A stretch of 64,000 nucleotides of DNA from JAYPUA01 sp038133845 (GCA_038133845.1 JAYPUA010000009.1:30372-94371), one strand, 5' to 3'; positions 7,988 through 17,485 are shown, counted from the stretch's first letter. Numbers and translations are program-made. Notes: generated from the letters alone by a model not told the origin.

Positions 7988-9066
7988 TTGACCTCACCCC
8001 CGGAGGTTTTCGTCAGGAAATTCAACAGTTTTTGCAAGGAGAATGTCCCTCTTGCTCTGTTGAGGCAGCCCTGAGTACCACGGCACGTCTGGTAGATGTC
8101 CGAACAGCAGAGGAGTTTGGCCAAGGGTCGCTCCCTGGAGCGACCAACTTCCCGCTGTTCGACCACTTGGAACGTGCTGAAATCGGGACTCTGTACAAGC
8201 AGATTGGTCCGGATGCAGCCATTGAACGAGGAAAAGATCTATTTTCCCACAAAGTTCAGGAGTTCCTCAAGCCGTTTGAGGAAACCCAGGACTCGGAGTT
8301 GGTCGTCTACTGCGCCCGGGGGGGAATGCGGTCGGCATCGGTCGTTCGCCTACTTCGGACGTGCGGATATCGTGCGGTTCAGATGCAGGGGGGTTACAAA
8401 GAGTATCGAAGGTACGTCCTCTCCGCTTTGGAAAACTTTCGGGGGCACTTCGTTGTCCTGCACGGACAAACCGGGGTGGGAAAGACGCGGATCCTTCAAA
8501 AGCTCCCAGACGCACTGGACTTGGAGGATCTGGCACAGCATCGCAGCTCTCTCTTTGGAGCATTGCATCGGACTCCTCGAACTCAACGCAACTTCGAGGG
8601 GTTGCTCCTTGCTCGGATTCAGGAGTTGCCCCACGGAGTTCCCTGGTTTGTGGAAGGGGAGAGCCAGAAAGTCGGACCGGTCTTCATCCCCAAGGCGCTG
8701 TTTCAAGCGATGCAGCAGGGAACCACAATTCTCCTGGAGGCATCGCTGGAAACCCGGGTGCAGCGAACTGTGGAAGACTATCCCATCCGAAACGAGCAAG
8801 ATCTTCAGGAAGTGGATAAAATCTTGCAGACCCTCAAGGTCGCTCTAGGGGCAAAAGTGGTGGAGCATCTGCGCATTTGCCTTAGGCAGAATCGCCTGGA
8901 AGAAGTCGCGCGGGTTCTGCTGACCGACTACTATGACCTCCGCTACCGACACACCATGCGCCATTACGATTACTCCTTGCGCCTCTGTGCCGAGAACCTG
9001 GATGCCACTGTCAACGAGTTGGTGAACCATCGACGTGCCCTGATGTCCTCCGGAGCGCCATCATGA
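7984..9066 (+). CDS. mnmH: tRNA 2-selenouridine synthase MnmH (SelU)
   Basis: Rhodanese plus P-loop protein (360 aa), which replaces sulfur with selenium at the wobble 2-thiouridine of Lys/Glu/Gln tRNAs using selenophosphate. The rhodanese domain (about 35-150) has the family active-site loop YCARGGMRS with Cys110. A Walker A motif GQTGVGKT follows at about 161-168, then the family's EGES-KVGPVFIPKALF block. The GTG start overlaps the recA stop, and the end overlaps the next gene by ATGA. Its presence implies selenophosphate synthesis (SelD) elsewhere. A geranyl-thiouridine intermediate is known for the family. Confidence 0.93.
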   Translation: MIDLTPGGFRQEIQQFLQGECPSCSVEAALSTTARLVDVRTAEEFGQGSLPGATNFPLFDHLERAEIGTLYKQIGPDAAIERGKDLFSHKVQEFLKPFEETQDSELVVYCARGGMRSASVVRLLRTCGYRAVQMQGGYKEYRRYVLSALENFRGHFVVLHGQTGVGKTRILQKLPDALDLEDLAQHRSSLFGALHRTPRTQRNFEGLLLARIQELPHGVPWFVEGESQKVGPVFIPKALFQAMQQGTTILLEASLETRVQRTVEDYPIRNEQDLQEVDKILQTLKVALGAKVVEHLRICLRQNRLEEVARVLLTDYYDLRYRHTMRHYDYSLRLCAENLDATVNELVNHRRALMSSGAPS

Positions 9067-11750
9067 ATTTACGCACTTCTCTCACCGGACTGCTCCTTTG
9101 CAGTACCCTTGCCTGGACTTCGGCCAACGAGCTACCCAACTATGTGGAGAGCCGTTCCGGACGCTACGCGCTGGAGACACCCAACTACGTCACAGAGTTC
9201 GAAGTTCCGGAAGGCCTGATCGTCCTGCCTGAAGTGGAGTACCCTCCTCTGCCTCAGTGGCAAAGCCTCTCCGATCGCTACGCGCCTCCGGAACCCGGAT
9301 GGTTTGACTCTTCCGGAGAGCGCTTTCATGCCGCTTATCGCAAGCTGATCTCAAGTGATATCAAACGCTTGGAAGAGGCTACCAAGGATCTAGAGTTCGT
9401 CGCCCAAGCCGAGTCCGGGGATGCTTCTTCCAAATGGCTGGCCATTTCCTACTTCTGGGGAGCGCAGGGGTATACCCGGATCTATGAAATGCATCAAGCC
9501 CGCAAGGGTTCGAACAACCTGGAAGAGCGCTCGATCAAAAATGCTCACCAGTCTTTGGACAAGTACCTCGCCAGCAATCACGCGACCTTCAAAACAGAGG
9601 CGCAGTACAGCAAGGCGTGGCTACTGGGCAAACAGGGGCTTTGGGACGATGCCTTGGCCTGGCTGGAGGACACCAAGGATGACTGGGCACGACATCCTCA
9701 GATCTCTCATTATTTCTGGGAGTTGGAATACGTGCTCCGAAAAAATACACGTGCTCCGCAAGCCGTGGACTCGCTCAAGCAGTGGCAGCTCAACACTCCT
9801 ACCTCCAAGGTCTTCCTGCTGGAAGCCCGGGAGTTGTTTCTACAGCAAGAGTGGAAGCAGCTCAACGCTCTTGTGGAGGAACGAGTGGAGAGCTTTTACA
9901 ACGCCCCTCAGACTCCGGAGTTGATGCGCCTGCACGTGGTCGCCGATTTGAGAGAGTCGCGGTGGGAAAGTGCACAAAGCTGGGTGGAGCGACTGGAGAA
10001 GTTCCAGGGCCCCAGCGACTGGACCCTGCGGATTCACGGAATCCTCGCTCACCAGCGCCAGGATTGGAGCCAGGCTCTTGAAGTGTTGAACCGGATGCGA
10101 GACCCGAAGTTCCGCCGGCTTCAGGCTCGAGACATGGTCCGCTCCGCACTGGGTGCCGGAGAGTATGCGTGGATTCTCGGGCTCAACTTTCCGCCCTCTG
10201 ACCTGCAAGGCTGGGAGGGGGAGTACGAGCTAGCCCGAGGATATGCGCAGTATCGTCAGGCCAAGTTTGAGGCTGCTTACGAAGGGCTACGGCGCGCCTC
10301 TCAGGCTGCAAAGACCGACGAGGTCCGGGAGTGGTCCACTTACCTCCGGTCCAATTTTGACCTGCGCAAGATGCGCTGGAGTCAGGCTCAGGAGCAGCTC
10401 AAGCAACTTCTGGCCGACTTTCCGGACTCTCCTCGGCGGCCGGAATATTATTTTTGGAACGCTGTTCTGCTACACCAGCAAGAGCAGGATCCGCGCTTCG
10501 TGATGCTCAACCTGAGGCAGGTTCCAGAGAGCGTGGAGCGCGCAGACGACCGCCTGCTGCTGGCTGCCACGCTGTTTGCCGATCAGCAGGACTGGCGGCG
10601 GGTTCTGGAGCAGACCAATGACCTAGAGCAGAAGTTTCCCCAGTCGCCGTTGCTGGAGCAGGCGTTGCTCCTCAAGAGCCATGCTCACCTGGAGCGTCTA
10701 GAGCCCGAGCAGGCCCTCAGCATCGCTGAGCGCATTCGCCAAGACTACCCCGAGCCTCTGCGCCCTGTGCGGCTGGCAGAGTACCAGGCTCAGGCCCTGA
10801 TCGCCCTCAAGCGCTTCGAGGACGCGGATGCTCAACTGAAGCAGGACGTTCAGGCTCACCCCGATTTTTCGCTGGTTCAACTCCGTGTGAGTACCTTGGG
10901 AGCGTTGCGTAACGACGCTGAGCTGGCCCGCTGGTCCAGCGCCCTCCGTGAAGACCGGCGCCTGTTTTTCCAGGCCTGGTCTCCCGCCCAGCAGGCGTGG
11001 CTTTCATTCCACGAGGCCGAAGCTCTCTTCCGCCTGCAGCGCTGGGAAAAAGCCTTCGAGCGCTACCAATCCGCGCTCCAGGCACCTCCGGAAGGAAGCC
11101 TGCCCACGATCCGCTACCGGATGGCGGTCGTCTACCATGAGCTTCAAGACTATTCCGAATTCCTCCGTCTCGCTGAAGAGCTTCTTGCACAGGACATTGG
11201 CGATCCGGAGCGGGTAGATCTGCTGGAGCGAGCCGGTCAGCACGCTCTGAAGCAGGGCGACCTGGAGCAGGCCCGGCCCTACCTGGAGCAACTCTCCGCA
11301 CACTTTGAGAGGCAAGCTCAGGAAGACCTGGAGCTCAACCCGGTGGAGCGAGTGGAGCTGCTGGTTCGTGCAGGCTCTTTGAGGAACACCCTCCGGACGC
11401 CCAAGGAGGCTGAGCGCTCGCTGAAAACTGCCGTCCAGATCAACGCTCAGACGGAGGACCAGAACAAGGCCCAGCGCCAGCTCCGCATCATGCGAGAGCA
11501 GGGCACCGCAGCATTTCTCGACAAGCGCTACAGCGAATCGCTGGCCGCCAACCTGAAGGTGATCTACCTGGACCGTCAGCTGAGTGAGCAGGAGAGCTTT
11601 GAGGTCAACCAGCGTGTTGCCGAAAGCTACTGGGCGCTGAAACGTGAGACCGAAGCCCGTGCGGTGTATCAGAAAATGCTCCGGGAGGTCCAGTCCGAAG
11701 AGCTGAAGCGCCAGATCCAGGCGCGTCTGGATCAAATCAAGAAACCCTGA
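9063..11750 (+). CDS. Large secreted TPR-repeat protein, function unknown
   Basis: An 895-aa protein with a probable signal peptide (about 1-21, hydrophobic TGLLLCSTLAW then TSA-NE). The remainder is almost entirely helical with many degenerate TPR-like units (A..L...P...Y..A spacing, repeated W, L, Q and R). No enzymatic domain or membrane anchor is visible. Tetratricopeptide arrays usually hold protein complexes together, so a periplasmic scaffold is likely, but this is inference. It is coupled to mnmH by ATGA. A parS palindrome begins on the base directly after its stop codon. Confidence 0.75.
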   Translation: MNLRTSLTGLLLCSTLAWTSANELPNYVESRSGRYALETPNYVTEFEVPEGLIVLPEVEYPPLPQWQSLSDRYAPPEPGWFDSSGERFHAAYRKLISSDIKRLEEATKDLEFVAQAESGDASSKWLAISYFWGAQGYTRIYEMHQARKGSNNLEERSIKNAHQSLDKYLASNHATFKTEAQYSKAWLLGKQGLWDDALAWLEDTKDDWARHPQISHYFWELEYVLRKNTRAPQAVDSLKQWQLNTPTSKVFLLEARELFLQQEWKQLNALVEERVESFYNAPQTPELMRLHVVADLRESRWESAQSWVERLEKFQGPSDWTLRIHGILAHQRQDWSQALEVLNRMRDPKFRRLQARDMVRSALGAGEYAWILGLNFPPSDLQGWEGEYELARGYAQYRQAKFEAAYEGLRRASQAAKTDEVREWSTYLRSNFDLRKMRWSQAQEQLKQLLADFPDSPRRPEYYFWNAVLLHQQEQDPRFVMLNLRQVPESVERADDRLLLAATLFADQQDWRRVLEQTNDLEQKFPQSPLLEQALLLKSHAHLERLEPEQALSIAERIRQDYPEPLRPVRLAEYQAQALIALKRFEDADAQLKQDVQAHPDFSLVQLRVSTLGALRNDAELARWSSALREDRRLFFQAWSPAQQAWLSFHEAEALFRLQRWEKAFERYQSALQAPPEGSLPTIRYRMAVVYHELQDYSEFLRLAEELLAQDIGDPERVDLLERAGQHALKQGDLEQARPYLEQLSAHFERQAQEDLELNPVERVELLVRAGSLRNTLRTPKEAERSLKTAVQINAQTEDQNKAQRQLRIMREQGTAAFLDKRYSESLAANLKVIYLDRQLSEQESFEVNQRVAESYWALKRETEARAVYQKMLREVQSEELKRQIQARLDQIKKP

Positions 11751-11764
11751 GTTTCACGTGAAAC
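11751..11764. other. parS site 1 (ParB/Spo0J binding palindrome)
   Basis: GTTTCACGTGAAAC is a perfect 14-base palindrome identical to the conserved core of chromosomal parS, where ParB nucleates and spreads to organise the origin region. It fills the short gap between the TPR gene and cmk. An identical core recurs at 21420. Confidence 0.9.
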
Positions 11765-11768
11765 CTCT

Positions 11769-12452
11769 ATGACCTTTCAAATCGTTGCCCTGGATGGGCC
11801 TACAGGCGTGGGAAAAAGTACCTTGGCCCGCAAGCTGGCGGAGCGCTTGAGCTTCCTCTACGTAGACACCGGAGCGATGTTTCGCTGCCTCGGCCTGGTC
11901 TGGCAGGAACAGGGACTCCCGGAGGATGAGCAAGTACTGGAGCGCATCGGCAAAGAGACTCACCTGAAGCTTGAACCCGAGCACTTCTGGTGCAATGGCA
12001 CAGAGGTGACGGAGCAGATCCGGACTGAAGCCGCCTCGGCCTTGGCTTCCCGGATCAGCCAGTTTCCTCCCATCCGGAGAGCCATGAAAGAGCAGCAGCG
12101 ACGCATTGTCTTTGAGGCTCGAGATCAAGGTCTTCCAGGAGCCGTCCTCGAAGGTCGGGACATCGGAACCGTGATCTTTCCAGAGGCCGACTGCAAATTC
12201 TTTGTGGAGGCCGACCCGCAAATCCGGGCCCAGCGGCGCACCGAGCAACTCCAGGCCAAGGGCGAACAGGTCCGGTACGAAGAGGTGCTCCAGGCGCTTC
12301 AGGAGCGAGATGAGCGCGACCGCAATCGAGAGGTGGCTCCGTTGCTCCCCGCTCCAGACTCCATTTTGGTCGACACCAGCGAGCTTTCCGTGGAGGACGC
12401 TCTGACGTTCATGCAGGCTCGCCTTGCCAATCTCAGCCAGTCCAGCTCATGA
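11769..12452 (+). CDS. cmk: Cytidylate kinase
   Basis: CMP/dCMP kinase (227 aa) supplying CDP for nucleic acid and phospholipid precursor synthesis. It has the N-terminal P-loop DGPTGVGKST, the CMP-binding YVDTGAMFR, the family block LEGRDIGTVIFPEADCKFF and the lid region RDERDRNREVAPL. Length is typical for the bacterial long form. It starts four bases after the parS palindrome, so ParB binding could touch its 5' region. Its ATGA overlap with the GlmU-like gene puts it at the head of the amino-sugar nucleotide set. Confidence 0.96.
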   Translation: MTFQIVALDGPTGVGKSTLARKLAERLSFLYVDTGAMFRCLGLVWQEQGLPEDEQVLERIGKETHLKLEPEHFWCNGTEVTEQIRTEAASALASRISQFPPIRRAMKEQQRRIVFEARDQGLPGAVLEGRDIGTVIFPEADCKFFVEADPQIRAQRRTEQLQAKGEQVRYEEVLQALQERDERDRNREVAPLLPAPDSILVDTSELSVEDALTFMQARLANLSQSSS

Positions 12453-13636
12453 AAGCGGTCATCCTTGCGGCAAACAACAGCCCCCGGCTTCATCCTTTCA
12501 CCGAGACTCGAGCCAAGTCGATGATTCGGATCGGGGGACGCTATATCCTCGAATACACGCTCACCGCGTTGGGCAACGCAGGAGTCCGGGAGGTCGTCAT
12601 CGTTGTCAACCACCAGCAGGACTCCATCCGGAAGTTCTTCGGAAATGGCTCTCCTTGGGGAGTTCGCCTGGAATATGTGGTTCAAGAGCCTCTGAGCGGG
12701 ATCGGTCACGCCCTGAAATCGTGCGAGCCAGCCTTGGAGCAACAGCCCTTTCTGCTCGTCTACGGCGACACGCTGTTTCACGGGAACCCCTTCACCAGCG
12801 CGCTGAGCAGCTACTCCCAGACTGGAGACCCGGTTGCCGTGATCGCCCTCCCACGCTCCTCACAAGAGTTCGGCAACGTGTATCTGGATCACGAAATGCG
12901 GATCACGCGTCTGGTGGAGAAGCCGGAAGGAGCCCAGGCCAACTACGTGCTCGCCGGAGTGTTTGTGCTCCCTCCTCAGATCTTTCAGCTCCTTCAGACC
13001 AGCCAGCTAGACATGGCGCTGGCACTACAGCAGATGGTAGCCAAGCAGATGAAAGCCACCATCTGGGAAGAGGGTTGGATCGACATCATCTACCCGTGGC
13101 ACATTCTGGAGGCGAACCGCATGCTCATGGACACCTGGACTCACTCCAGAATCGACTCCACGGCAAAGTTTTTGGGAAGCGTCCAGATTCAGGGGGCCGT
13201 TGTGGTGGAGGCCGATGTGGTCATCGAGGCCGGGTGTGTGCTCAAGGGTCCCTGCTTTGTTGGCCGGGGCAGCTACCTGGGCAACAACACCCTGGTACGC
13301 CACTACAGCGCCGTTGGTCCGCAATCGATCGTCGGGTACGGCTCCGAGTTGAAGAACTGTGTGATCTTTGGCTCAGCGGACCTAGGGCGCCTTTCCTTCA
13401 TTGGAGACAGCGTCATTGGAGAGCAAGTGCAGCTCGGATCCGGAGTCACCACGGTCAACCATCACTGGAATCAGCAAACGGTCTCCTGTCGCCTCAGAGA
13501 AGGGACGATCGATACTCAACTCAAGAAGGTCGGAGCGTTTGTGGGGGACCGCTCCGTCATTGGAGCACGGCACACGCTCTCTCCGGGACTGTTGGTTCCC
13601 AGTGGGACTCAGCATCCAGACAACCTCAGCCTCTAG
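12449..13636 (+). CDS. GlmU-like nucleotidyltransferase with left-handed beta-helix; altered nucleotide-binding loop
   Basis: A 395-aa two-domain protein: an NTP-transferase fold (about 1-225) and a hexapeptide-repeat beta-helix (about 235-385, IQGAVVVEADVVIEAGCVLKGP and so on). The layout resembles archaeal-type sugar-1-P nucleotidyltransferase/acetyltransferases more than E. coli GlmU. The usual LAAGxGTR loop reads LAANNSPR here, losing the two glycines and the Thr, while the downstream TRAKSMI and LLVYGDTLF (metal Asp) are kept. The next two genes are glmS and a phosphohexomutase, so UDP-GlcNAc formation is the likely role. The altered loop leaves open reduced or changed activity. The end of the protein retains HH/GDRSVIGA helix turns. 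Confidence 0.78.
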   Translation: MKAVILAANNSPRLHPFTETRAKSMIRIGGRYILEYTLTALGNAGVREVVIVVNHQQDSIRKFFGNGSPWGVRLEYVVQEPLSGIGHALKSCEPALEQQPFLLVYGDTLFHGNPFTSALSSYSQTGDPVAVIALPRSSQEFGNVYLDHEMRITRLVEKPEGAQANYVLAGVFVLPPQIFQLLQTSQLDMALALQQMVAKQMKATIWEEGWIDIIYPWHILEANRMLMDTWTHSRIDSTAKFLGSVQIQGAVVVEADVVIEAGCVLKGPCFVGRGSYLGNNTLVRHYSAVGPQSIVGYGSELKNCVIFGSADLGRLSFIGDSVIGEQVQLGSGVTTVNHHWNQQTVSCRLREGTIDTQLKKVGAFVGDRSVIGARHTLSPGLLVPSGTQHPDNLSL

Positions 13637-13642
13637 GTCTCT

Positions 13643-15463
13643 ATGTGTGGAATCAGCGGAATTGTCAGCAAGGAACCGATTTCCCGTCGCCTGCTCTCAT
13701 CCATCCGGAGCCAGGAGTACCGCGGATACGATTCATGCGGGATGGGAACGCTACACGAGGGACGCCTGCACATTCGCAAGAGCACCGGAGGTGTGGACGA
13801 GGTCAATGAGAAAGAAGACCTGATCACCCTCGAAGGACGGCTCGGCATCGCACATACTCGCTGGGCAACGCATGGAGGCGTGACTGCAGAGAACGCCCAC
13901 CCGCACCACTCGATGAATGGAGAGTTCGCCCTGGCCCACAACGGGATCATCTCCAACTATCAGGAGTTGCGAGAGGAGTTGCTCTCTCTGGGGTTCTCGT
14001 TCTGCTCCCAAACTGACACCGAAGTGCTGGTGAACCTCGTTCAGCACCTGTTCCAGCAATCCGGAAACGTGGAGGAGGCGTTTGTCACCGCACTGAATCG
14101 GGTCCAGGGCTCCTATGCCGTGATCATGATGACCCCGCACCTTCCGGAGACCCTTTTCTGTGCAAAGCACGAGTCGCCTCTGGTCATCGGACTGGGAAAC
14201 GGAGAGCACTTCATCGGCTCTGACATCAACGCCTTCCTGGAGTACACTCGACGTGCGGTCGTGCTGGAGGATGGGGAGTATGCCGTGATCACTCATGATG
14301 CCTACGAGGTGCGTCAGGTCGGCAACAGGCAATGGGTCGACAAAGCGGTGTTAAGCATTGACTGGGATACGGAGACAACAAAGAAGGGTGGATTTGCTCA
14401 CTACATGCTCAAGGAAATCTTCGACGAGCCTCAGACCATCCGGCAGGCTCTCAAGGTCCCTCGGGGGTCTGTTGAAGGCCTTGCTCGCCTGCTGGAACAG
14501 GCCGGACAAGGCTATCTGATGGGAGTCGGGACAACCTTCTATGTTGCTCAGATCGCACAGTATCTGTTCTCAAACTTTTGTGGACGCTATTTCCCAGCCA
14601 TCAGCTCTGATGAATTTTCTGACGTCTCCTCGATTGGTTCCGGAGATGCCGTGATTGCCATCTCGCAATCCGGAGAAACTTACGATACCAAAACGGCCCT
14701 ACAGCACGCTCAACGCCAAGGGGCCAAGACGGGGGCAGTGGTCAATGTGATGGGTTCCTCCATCAGCATGATGGTCGATCACGTCATCATGCAAGGGTCC
14801 GGACCTGAGATCTGTGTGGTCTCCACCAAGGCGGCGCTGGCGCAGGTCATCCTGTTGATGCGCACAGCCCTTGAGTTGGGCAGGCAGACCCGGAAGCTCT
14901 CTGCCGAACAGGAGCGCACACACCTGGCCGAACTGGAAGCCCTGCCCGAAGTCGTGGAGTCCGCCTTGAACGAGAAGTCGGGTTTTTTGCGCAACCTCGC
15001 TCGGGCGACACACCAGGTCGAGCACTGGCTGTTCCTCGGATGTGGCCTCTACTATCCGGTTGCCATGGAGTCTGCCTTGAAGATGAAGGAGGTCACCTAC
15101 CAACATGCCGAGGGCATGCCGGCAGGGTTCCTCAAGCACGGAACGCTTTCCCTGATCGAGCCCTCAGTCCACTCACTCTTCTTCATCCCCCCTCCGGAGC
15201 AGAAATCGCTACACACTCGGACCTTGATCGCCATGGAGGAGATTCGGACACGCGGTGGAACAGTCGTCGGCTTCTGTGCCCAGGACGATGAGCGTGCTCA
15301 AGGGATTCTGCACCATGCCGTCACACTTCCCTCCACCCCAACGCTTACTGCCCCGCTGCTTCAGATGGTGCTCGCACAGCTGCTTTCATACTACACCGCC
15401 TTGGAGCTGAAGCGTGAGATCGACAAGCCGCGCAACCTCGCCAAGTCGGTGACGGTCGGATGA
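13643..15463 (+). CDS. glmS: Glutamine-fructose-6-phosphate aminotransferase
   Basis: GlmS (606 aa) makes glucosamine-6-phosphate from fructose-6-phosphate and glutamine, the entry step to peptidoglycan and LPS amino sugars. MCGISGIV gives the N-terminal nucleophile Cys after Met removal, followed by the EYRGYDSCG and HTRWATHGG blocks of the class II glutaminase. Two SIS domains follow (about 280-600), with SQSGETYDT and the sugar-binding C-terminal tail ending DKPRNLAKSVTVG, exactly the usual GlmS terminus. It sits 6 bases after the GlmU-like gene and overlaps the phosphohexomutase by ATGA. Confidence 0.97.
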   Translation: MCGISGIVSKEPISRRLLSSIRSQEYRGYDSCGMGTLHEGRLHIRKSTGGVDEVNEKEDLITLEGRLGIAHTRWATHGGVTAENAHPHHSMNGEFALAHNGIISNYQELREELLSLGFSFCSQTDTEVLVNLVQHLFQQSGNVEEAFVTALNRVQGSYAVIMMTPHLPETLFCAKHESPLVIGLGNGEHFIGSDINAFLEYTRRAVVLEDGEYAVITHDAYEVRQVGNRQWVDKAVLSIDWDTETTKKGGFAHYMLKEIFDEPQTIRQALKVPRGSVEGLARLLEQAGQGYLMGVGTTFYVAQIAQYLFSNFCGRYFPAISSDEFSDVSSIGSGDAVIAISQSGETYDTKTALQHAQRQGAKTGAVVNVMGSSISMMVDHVIMQGSGPEICVVSTKAALAQVILLMRTALELGRQTRKLSAEQERTHLAELEALPEVVESALNEKSGFLRNLARATHQVEHWLFLGCGLYYPVAMESALKMKEVTYQHAEGMPAGFLKHGTLSLIEPSVHSLFFIPPPEQKSLHTRTLIAMEEIRTRGGTVVGFCAQDDERAQGILHHAVTLPSTPTLTAPLLQMVLAQLLSYYTALELKREIDKPRNLAKSVTVG

Positions 15464-17439
15464 GCGTCCCGGATCGAATTCAAGGAACCGACGGGATTCG
15501 AGGTCCGGTTCAAAAAGCTTCCGCAGTTTGTGAGTTGGACCCGCTCCAGGCGTTCTTGCAGCAAGGTGTCCTCACAGATCAGTTCTTTGAGCTATACACC
15601 TACTGCTTCGGGTGCTTGCTGCAGGAGTCCCGGCAGGCACTTCCCGGAGATGAGGTCCTGCTGGGCTGGGACACTCGAGATCGGGAGGGACATTTCAATC
15701 AGGCGGCGATCAATGGCCTGCGCAAGGCCGGACTCAACACCGTAGTGCTTGGGGTTCAGCCCACGCCTGCGGTAGCAATATACCTTGTGGAGCGCAAGGC
15801 CTCAGCCGCTTTGGTCCTGACCGCATCCCACAACCCTGCCCACCAAAACGGCATCAAGATCTTTTTGGGAGGCTACGCACTCAAGCTCTTTCCCGAAGAC
15901 GATCGACGCCTGACGCAGAAGCTGCGCGACACGCCGTGGAGCACCGTTCAACAGGCAGAGCCGAGTGGAGCGCTGCTCTTCGCCGAGCAGGAAGCCTCCG
16001 CTAGCTTTGGTCGATTCTGCTGGGATCCCCAAAACTCCTGGCTGGACAACCTTCCGGAGCACCTGTTTGTCGTCGTCGATGCCGCGAACGGCGCCTACGG
16101 CCCAATGCTGAACACTTGGCTGGCGCCACTTCCTCAGGTCCGCGTCTGCAACGACTCGCTTGAGGGAATCAATCAGCACTGCGGAGTCGCAGACCTGGAG
16201 GGAGTGTCGGTGATCCTTCCCGAAGAAGTCCAGGCCGGTCGCTTTCAAGGATACCCAGCACTCCAGGCGTTGCTCGAAGAGGGACAGCAGCGGCCGGATC
16301 AGCAGGTGATCGGGCTGACCTTCGATGGAGATGGAGACCGCTGCTTTCTTCTCGGCTACGACGCCCTGCGCCAACGCATCCACGTGTGTACTGGAGACGC
16401 CTGTGCCCTTCTGGTTTCCCGGCACCTGCGTCCGGGTTCCGAGTTCGTCAACACGGTCGAAAGCGACCTGGAGGCCACCCGGAAAGCGGTCGACCAAGGG
16501 CTCCGGACCTACCAGTGTGCCGTGGGGGACAAGTGGATTCTCTGGAGAGCCCTGAAGAGCGAATGGGAGCAGAGGGCCACCACACATCCCAGCCGGGAAA
16601 AGGATACTCTCCTTGAGAGCCTCCACGAGATGGAGGAGCACTCTTGTCACGACGCGCTGCGCCTCACACAGTTGCTGCAGGAGGCGGAAGATCTTCAACC
16701 TCTGAGCGCGCTGAAGTTTGGACTGGGATACGAAGAGTCCGGACACCTGATCACTCCCGGGCGACTCGCCGACAGCGCTGGCCACGAAAAGATCGTGTAT
16801 GTAGGGAATGGGCTCAAAACGGGACTGAATCTGCTCAGTTGCCTCGGTGCTTTAAGCCTGGACTCGGTCCGCGAGTTCCTCTGCTCCCCTTACTCTGCAG
16901 GCTTCCAGCGAAGCCGCCCGGTGTACTATGTGAACCCTCAGGGGCTGCTCCCTGGAAACCCGACCCGAGCGCACCTGGAGCGACGGATGAGAGAGTTGCT
17001 GACCGAAGCCTGGCCAGAAGCCTCCGTGAAGCCGATGTTCCGTCCCGAGGAACCGCTGATGCTCGCGATGGAGGTCTGGGCCGATGAAAGTCTGGAGGCT
17101 CTGGTCTTCATCCGCAACTCCGGTACGGAGGACAAAGCGACGCTCTACCTGCGGGGACGTATTGTTGACGCCGAGAGGCTCTCTCAAGTAGGTGACCAGC
17201 TCCTTGAGGCGCTGATCGAACACCTCAAGGATGAGTCCAAGCCTCACTCCCGTGCCGAGCTGGAGGTCTTGAGGTCCATTCGTGCAGGAGGGGCTCCGCA
17301 GACTCGGGAGCACGTATCCCTCTCGCACCTGATTCATGAAATGCACCTCCGTCAAGGGCTCATTGAGCGCTCGGGGCCAGAGTGGGAGCTCACCTCTTGG
17401 GGGGTCCTTCGGCTGGAATTTTCTGAACGTTCAGAATAG
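15460..17439 (+). CDS. Phosphohexomutase of the PGM/PMM/GlmM superfamily, unusually long
   Basis: Alpha-D-phosphohexomutase (659 aa). It has the catalytic phosphoserine loop TASHNPAHQNGIK (about 122-134), the metal loop DGDGDR (about 288-293), the sugar-specificity loop GYEESGH (about 426-432) and the phosphate-binding RNSGTEDK (about 549-556). The context directly after glmS suggests glucosamine-6-P to glucosamine-1-P conversion (a GlmM role), but classical GlmM is about 445 aa. This protein has about 200 extra residues, in internal insertions and a 70-residue C-terminal extension resembling a small winged-helix. It could also be a phosphoglucomutase. A perfect palindrome lies in its last codons. 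Confidence 0.85.
   Translation: MSVPDRIQGTDGIRGPVQKASAVCELDPLQAFLQQGVLTDQFFELYTYCFGCLLQESRQALPGDEVLLGWDTRDREGHFNQAAINGLRKAGLNTVVLGVQPTPAVAIYLVERKASAALVLTASHNPAHQNGIKIFLGGYALKLFPEDDRRLTQKLRDTPWSTVQQAEPSGALLFAEQEASASFGRFCWDPQNSWLDNLPEHLFVVVDAANGAYGPMLNTWLAPLPQVRVCNDSLEGINQHCGVADLEGVSVILPEEVQAGRFQGYPALQALLEEGQQRPDQQVIGLTFDGDGDRCFLLGYDALRQRIHVCTGDACALLVSRHLRPGSEFVNTVESDLEATRKAVDQGLRTYQCAVGDKWILWRALKSEWEQRATTHPSREKDTLLESLHEMEEHSCHDALRLTQLLQEAEDLQPLSALKFGLGYEESGHLITPGRLADSAGHEKIVYVGNGLKTGLNLLSCLGALSLDSVREFLCSPYSAGFQRSRPVYYVNPQGLLPGNPTRAHLERRMRELLTEAWPEASVKPMFRPEEPLMLAMEVWADESLEALVFIRNSGTEDKATLYLRGRIVDAERLSQVGDQLLEALIEHLKDESKPHSRAELEVLRSIRAGGAPQTREHVSLSHLIHEMHLRQGLIERSGPEWELTSWGVLRLEFSERSE
17421..17436. 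promoter_or_regulatory. Perfect 16-base palindrome TTCTGAACGTTCAGAA, candidate operator
   Basis: The palindrome spans the last codons of the phosphohexomutase gene, immediately before an AT-rich stretch with TATAAC (17441-17446) and TATAAA (17453-17458) as possible -10 elements for the RadC-like gene that starts at 17486. Its placement fits a repressor site on that promoter. The GAAC/GTTC halves recall LexA-type sites but without their spacer. Confidence 0.5.
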
Positions 17440-17485
17440 ATATAACGATTCATATAAAAACCAAAATATTGATTTTATTCATTAA

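Noticed and set aside
12424..13809. A 461-codon frame overlapping the GlmU-like gene
   Set aside because: The GlmU-like frame has clear domain motifs and start coupling to cmk; the alternative frame is Arg/Gly/Ser-rich without structure.
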